From NCBI GenBank assembly GCA_018712465.1, contig DVGY01000052.1:1-16530 (forward strand): 16,530 nt of DNA, written 5' to 3'. This DNA comes from Candidatus Egerieicola pullicola. Its GTDB lineage: Bacteria; Bacillota; Clostridia; Oscillospirales; Ruminococcaceae. The notes under the pieces are model-generated. The model had not been told where the DNA came from and did not search any database. It saw nothing but the letters and a program-made list of their open reading frames with translations. Below, piece by piece: positions 14,871 to 16,530 of this stretch (the first letter of the stretch is position 1; each line of letters opens with the position of its first letter). A program made the translations under genes and the position numbers.

Positions 14871-15329
14871 TCATTCTTCCCCGGTTTCGTCCTGAGCCAG
14901 CACTGATACGCCTCGATGCTCTACCGAAGTAGAAAAGACGATCTGAGTCTGGGTGTTGCCGTACTTTTGCAGCTGCCCGATGAAGGTGTCCAGCTCTACG
15001 GTGCTGCGGAAGGCCACCTTAATCAGCATGGAATACTGCCCGGTGACGCAGTTACATTCCAGCACGTTGGGACAGGCTTCGATAAAGGGGTAAAAGCTGG
15101 GCTTTTGAGAGGGGTGCATTTCCAGATTGATAAAAGCAGTGACGTGGTACCCCAGTTTTAAGGGATCGACCACCGCCGTGTAGCCCTTGATAATGCCTTG
15201 CTTTTCCAGCCGGTCAATTCGTGTGCTCACCGCAGGGGAGGAAAGGAATACTTCCTCCGCCAAGTGCTTTAAAGGATACCGGGCGTTTTCCTGCAGCAGG
15301 CTCAGCAGCTTTAAGTCGATCTTGTCCAT
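14871..15329 (-). CDS. Lrp/AsnC-family transcriptional regulator
   Basis: Predicted 152-residue DNA-binding regulator that typically senses an amino acid. An N-terminal winged helix-turn-helix (MDKIDLKLLSLLQENARYP through AVSTRIDRLEKQGIIKGY, about residues 1-55) is followed by a RAM ligand-binding and oligomerisation domain (CVTGQYSMLIKVAF, LQKYGNTQTQIVFST). Length is normal for the family. ATG at 15329-15327 is chosen because the protein then begins exactly like Lrp/AsnC members and has a GGAAGGAAG site 7 nt upstream. An in-frame ATG at 15401-15399, also preceded by AAGGA, would add 24 residues and lies inside a terminator hairpin. It converges on ftsH and is divergent from the Big2-GH25 gene. 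Its regulon and ligand cannot be told from sequence; autoregulation is common in the family. Confidence 0.93.
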   Translation of the reverse strand: MDKIDLKLLSLLQENARYPLKHLAEEVFLSSPAVSTRIDRLEKQGIIKGYTAVVDPLKLGYHVTAFINLEMHPSQKPSFYPFIEACPNVLECNCVTGQYSMLIKVAFRSTVELDTFIGQLQKYGNTQTQIVFSTSVEHRGVSVLAQDETGEE

Positions 15330-15370
15330 ACTACATCTTCCTTCCTGGGAGCCGTACATAGGTCCCGATG

Positions 15371-15413
15371 AAAAAAATAAAGGAAGCAGTCCGATTTTCA
15401 TCGGTTTGCTTCC
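15371..15413 (-). terminator. Intrinsic terminator/attenuator in the Lrp-family gene leader
   Basis: On the minus strand, GGAAGCA (15413-15407) pairs with TGCTTCC (15388-15382), and CCGAT (15404-15400) pairs with ATCGG (15395-15391) around a GAAA tetraloop. A T-rich run (15381-15371, only one non-T base) follows. It lies between the predicted promoter start (near 15422) and the start codon at 15329. The sequence CATCGG at 15370-15365 (minus) can instead pair with CCGATG (15404-15399), giving a mutually exclusive fold. Confidence 0.65.
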
Positions 15414-15428
15414 TTGCTCCTTGACATT

Positions 15429-15457
15429 AGTATAGAATCTTTCTTAAAAAATTGCAA
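15429..15457 (-). promoter_or_regulatory. Promoter for the Lrp-family gene
   Basis: On the minus strand, TTGCAA (15457-15452), a 17-bp spacer and TATACT (15434-15429) match a sigma-A promoter well. Predicted start is near 15422, giving a leader of about 93 nt that begins with two Shine-Dalgarno-like sequences, AAGGAG and AAGGAA. Confidence 0.65.
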
Positions 15458-15487
15458 TGGATTTTTTAAAAAATCAGCGAGGGTTCC

Positions 15488-15528
15488 AGCCAAGCCGATG
15501 AAAATTGGATGCTTTTTTATTTATTTTT
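15488..15528 (+). terminator. Terminator-like hairpin in the divergent intergenic region
   Basis: CCGAT (15495-15499) pairs with ATTGG (15504-15508, one G-T pair) around a GAAA loop, with flanking AGC/GCT arms (15488-15490, 15511-15513). A T-rich run follows to 15528. It closely resembles the minus-strand hairpin at 15371-15413 in inverted orientation. No plus-strand gene reads into it apart from leakage past ftsH, so its purpose is unclear; it may insulate the GH25 promoter. Confidence 0.45.
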
Positions 15529-15541
15529 GACAAAAATTGTC
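15529..15541. repeat. Short perfect inverted repeat upstream of the GH25-gene promoter
   Basis: GACAA (15529-15533) and TTGTC (15537-15541) form a perfect dyad with a 3-bp centre, ending 12 bp before the -35 box of the downstream gene. Size and place suit an operator half-site pair, but such short dyads also arise by chance in A/T-rich DNA. Confidence 0.3.
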
Positions 15542-15553
15542 CTTCTTTTTTCG

Positions 15554-15583
15554 TTGACCGTCTCTGAGAAGGTGTGGTATACT
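15554..15583 (+). promoter_or_regulatory. Promoter for the Big2-GH25 gene
   Basis: TTGACC (15554-15559), an 18-bp spacer and TATACT (15578-15583) with an extended -10 TG one base upstream make a strong sigma-A promoter. Predicted start is near 15590, about 42 nt before the gene. Confidence 0.7.
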
Positions 15584-15631
15584 GTTGCTAAATTCCAAAA
15601 TCAGGACTGCAATTAAGAAAGGATGTTACAC

Positions 15632-16530
15632 ATGACAGCAAAAACCATAGGGAAAAAGACGCTGGCTTTGCTTTGCGCCGCCCTGCTCTGCGTGGGTCTG
15701 TTTTGGGTTGGAATGCCGGTGAGCGCCGCCGGAGTCAATATCACCCAAACCATTGATTCTGTGGGAATTGGTGACAGCATCACCCTGTCCGCCGGGCAGG
15801 ACGGGGCCACTTGGAGCAGCTCCAACAATGCCGTGGCCACAGTGGACCAAAACGGTGTGGTCACCGGGCACAGCATGGGTAAAGCCACCATCACTGCTTC
15901 CTACGGCGGTCAGAGCGATTCCTGCACCGTCAGCGTAGGTTTCTTAAACGGCATTGATATATCTCAACACAATGTGGTGAATTGGGACGCCGTAGCGGCT
16001 TCCGGGGTGGACTTCGTGATGATTCGAGCAGGTTACGGCGGAGAAAACTTCCCCAACCAAAATGACGATGAATTGATTAACAATATCCGCGGAGCTTATG
16101 AGCACGGTATCCCCTACGGTTTGTATCTCTACAGCTATGCCGGCACCGGCAGTACCGTAACTCACCCCGGTTCTACCGCCGAGCAGGATGCCGGGTACGA
16201 AGCGGAGTACATGCTTCAAATTTTGAATATGAATGAGGTAAAGCCTTATCTCAGCGGCATGAAGCTGCCGATCGCCTATGATGTGGAGGAGAATGTTCAT
16301 GCCACCATGGGCGGCAGCCGTCTCACTGGAATGGTGGAGATCTTTGCCAACGCCTTGCGGAATGCCGGTTATTCCACCATGGTGTACACCATGGAAAGTG
16401 TGATGCAGACCTTGGACCTCAACCGTCTGAGCGATCAGGGAATCGGTTTTTGGCTGGCCAGATGGCCCAACAGTCCGGATTTTACCACGAAAAAAACCAT
16501 TGGCAGTACCGGCGTTGTTCCGGATATTTG
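15632..16530 (+). CDS. Secreted Big2-GH25 lysozyme-like protein (C-terminus beyond window)
   Basis: The first 299 residues of a secreted protein; the frame is open to the window end. A signal peptide is clear: basic start with K4, K8 and K9, hydrophobic core from about residue 11 to 28, and likely cleavage in VSAAG near residue 32. Residues ~34-102 form a Big2 immunoglobulin-like domain (WSSSNNAVATVDQNGVVTG, GKATITASYGG). From ~106 onward there is a GH25 (N,O-muramidase) fold: GIDISQHN with D109, FVMIRAGYGG, the catalytic pair D217 and E219 in AYDVEEN, and FWLARW. GH25 enzymes cut the MurNAc-GlcNAc bond of peptidoglycan, so roles in wall remodelling or in attack on other cells are possible. 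ATG 15632 follows AAAGGA (15618-15623) by 8 nt. Missing C-terminal residues may include wall-binding repeats. Confidence 0.9.
   Translation, partial: MTAKTIGKKTLALLCAALLCVGLFWVGMPVSAAGVNITQTIDSVGIGDSITLSAGQDGATWSSSNNAVATVDQNGVVTGHSMGKATITASYGGQSDSCTVSVGFLNGIDISQHNVVNWDAVAASGVDFVMIRAGYGGENFPNQNDDELINNIRGAYEHGIPYGLYLYSYAGTGSTVTHPGSTAEQDAGYEAEYMLQILNMNEVKPYLSGMKLPIAYDVEENVHATMGGSRLTGMVEIFANALRNAGYSTMVYTMESVMQTLDLNRLSDQGIGFWLARWPNSPDFTTKKTIGSTGVVPDI

Noticed and set aside
15330..15401. 24-residue N-terminal extension of the Lrp-family protein as the primary start
   Set aside because: The family N-terminus MDKIDLKLL begins at 15329 with its own ribosome binding site. The upstream ATG is kept only as a possible regulatory or minor start.
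15421..15449. Plus-strand TTGACA with a TTAAAA 17 bp later as a promoter
   Set aside because: The -10 is poor, the transcript would run straight into the hairpin at 15488-15528, and a much better promoter for the downstream gene lies at 15554-15583.
1..16530. CRISPR array, tRNA or rRNA genes, insertion sequence, prophage or defence system
   Set aside because: No direct-repeat arrays, cloverleaf sequences, transposase-like proteins or defence-type domains were seen on either strand.

Overview
This window is a mostly housekeeping stretch of a Gram-positive (Firmicutes) chromosome. The best guess is a gut-type Clostridia of the Ruminococcaceae/Oscillospiraceae kind. Support for this: RNase J in place of RNase E, the Bacillus/Clostridia order gdpP-rplI-dnaB followed by tilS-hpt-ftsH, Gram-positive sigma-A-like promoters, strong AGGAGG-type ribosome binding sites, use of GTG starts, and base composition in the mid-50s percent G+C by eye with G/C-rich third codon positions. 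No sequence search was possible, so the lineage is inference.

Layout. (1) 50-4242: two translationally coupled plus-strand genes, a large M16C (PreP-type) zinc metallopeptidase and a CyuA/UPF0597 L-cysteine desulfidase-family protein. They end in a nested hairpin and an intrinsic terminator. (2) 4363-4780: about 420 bases without a convincing gene. This holds a long imperfect inverted repeat, a near-consensus promoter and a leader of roughly 260 nt rich in inverted repeats. (3) 4781-10699: RNase J with an unusual ~130-residue basic N-terminal extension, the c-di-AMP phosphodiesterase GdpP, ribosomal protein L9 and the replicative helicase DnaB, all plus strand and closely spaced, closed by an intrinsic terminator. 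(4) 10774-14777: TilS, hypoxanthine phosphoribosyltransferase and FtsH, tightly packed, with candidate internal promoters in an A/T-rich patch of tilS and a terminator after ftsH. (5) 14871-15329, minus strand: an Lrp/AsnC-family regulator whose own leader contains an intrinsic terminator between promoter and start codon. (6) 15330-15631: the intergenic region between that regulator and a plus-strand gene, carrying repeated hairpin motifs in both orientations. (7) 15632 to the window end: the N-terminal part of a secreted Big2-GH25 lysozyme-like protein, cut by the window edge.

How the genes fit together. Regions 3 and 4 combine RNA turnover (RNase J), c-di-AMP breakdown (GdpP), translation (L9, TilS), replication (DnaB), purine salvage (Hpt) and membrane proteolysis (FtsH). 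These are growth-linked functions that are often neighbours in Firmicutes. I see no CRISPR array, tRNA, rRNA, insertion sequence, prophage or defence system. The items most worth a second look are regulatory: the attenuator-like leader of the Lrp-family gene and its inverted look-alike 90 bases away, the structured rnj leader, the inverted repeat upstream of it, and the hpt/ftsH junction.
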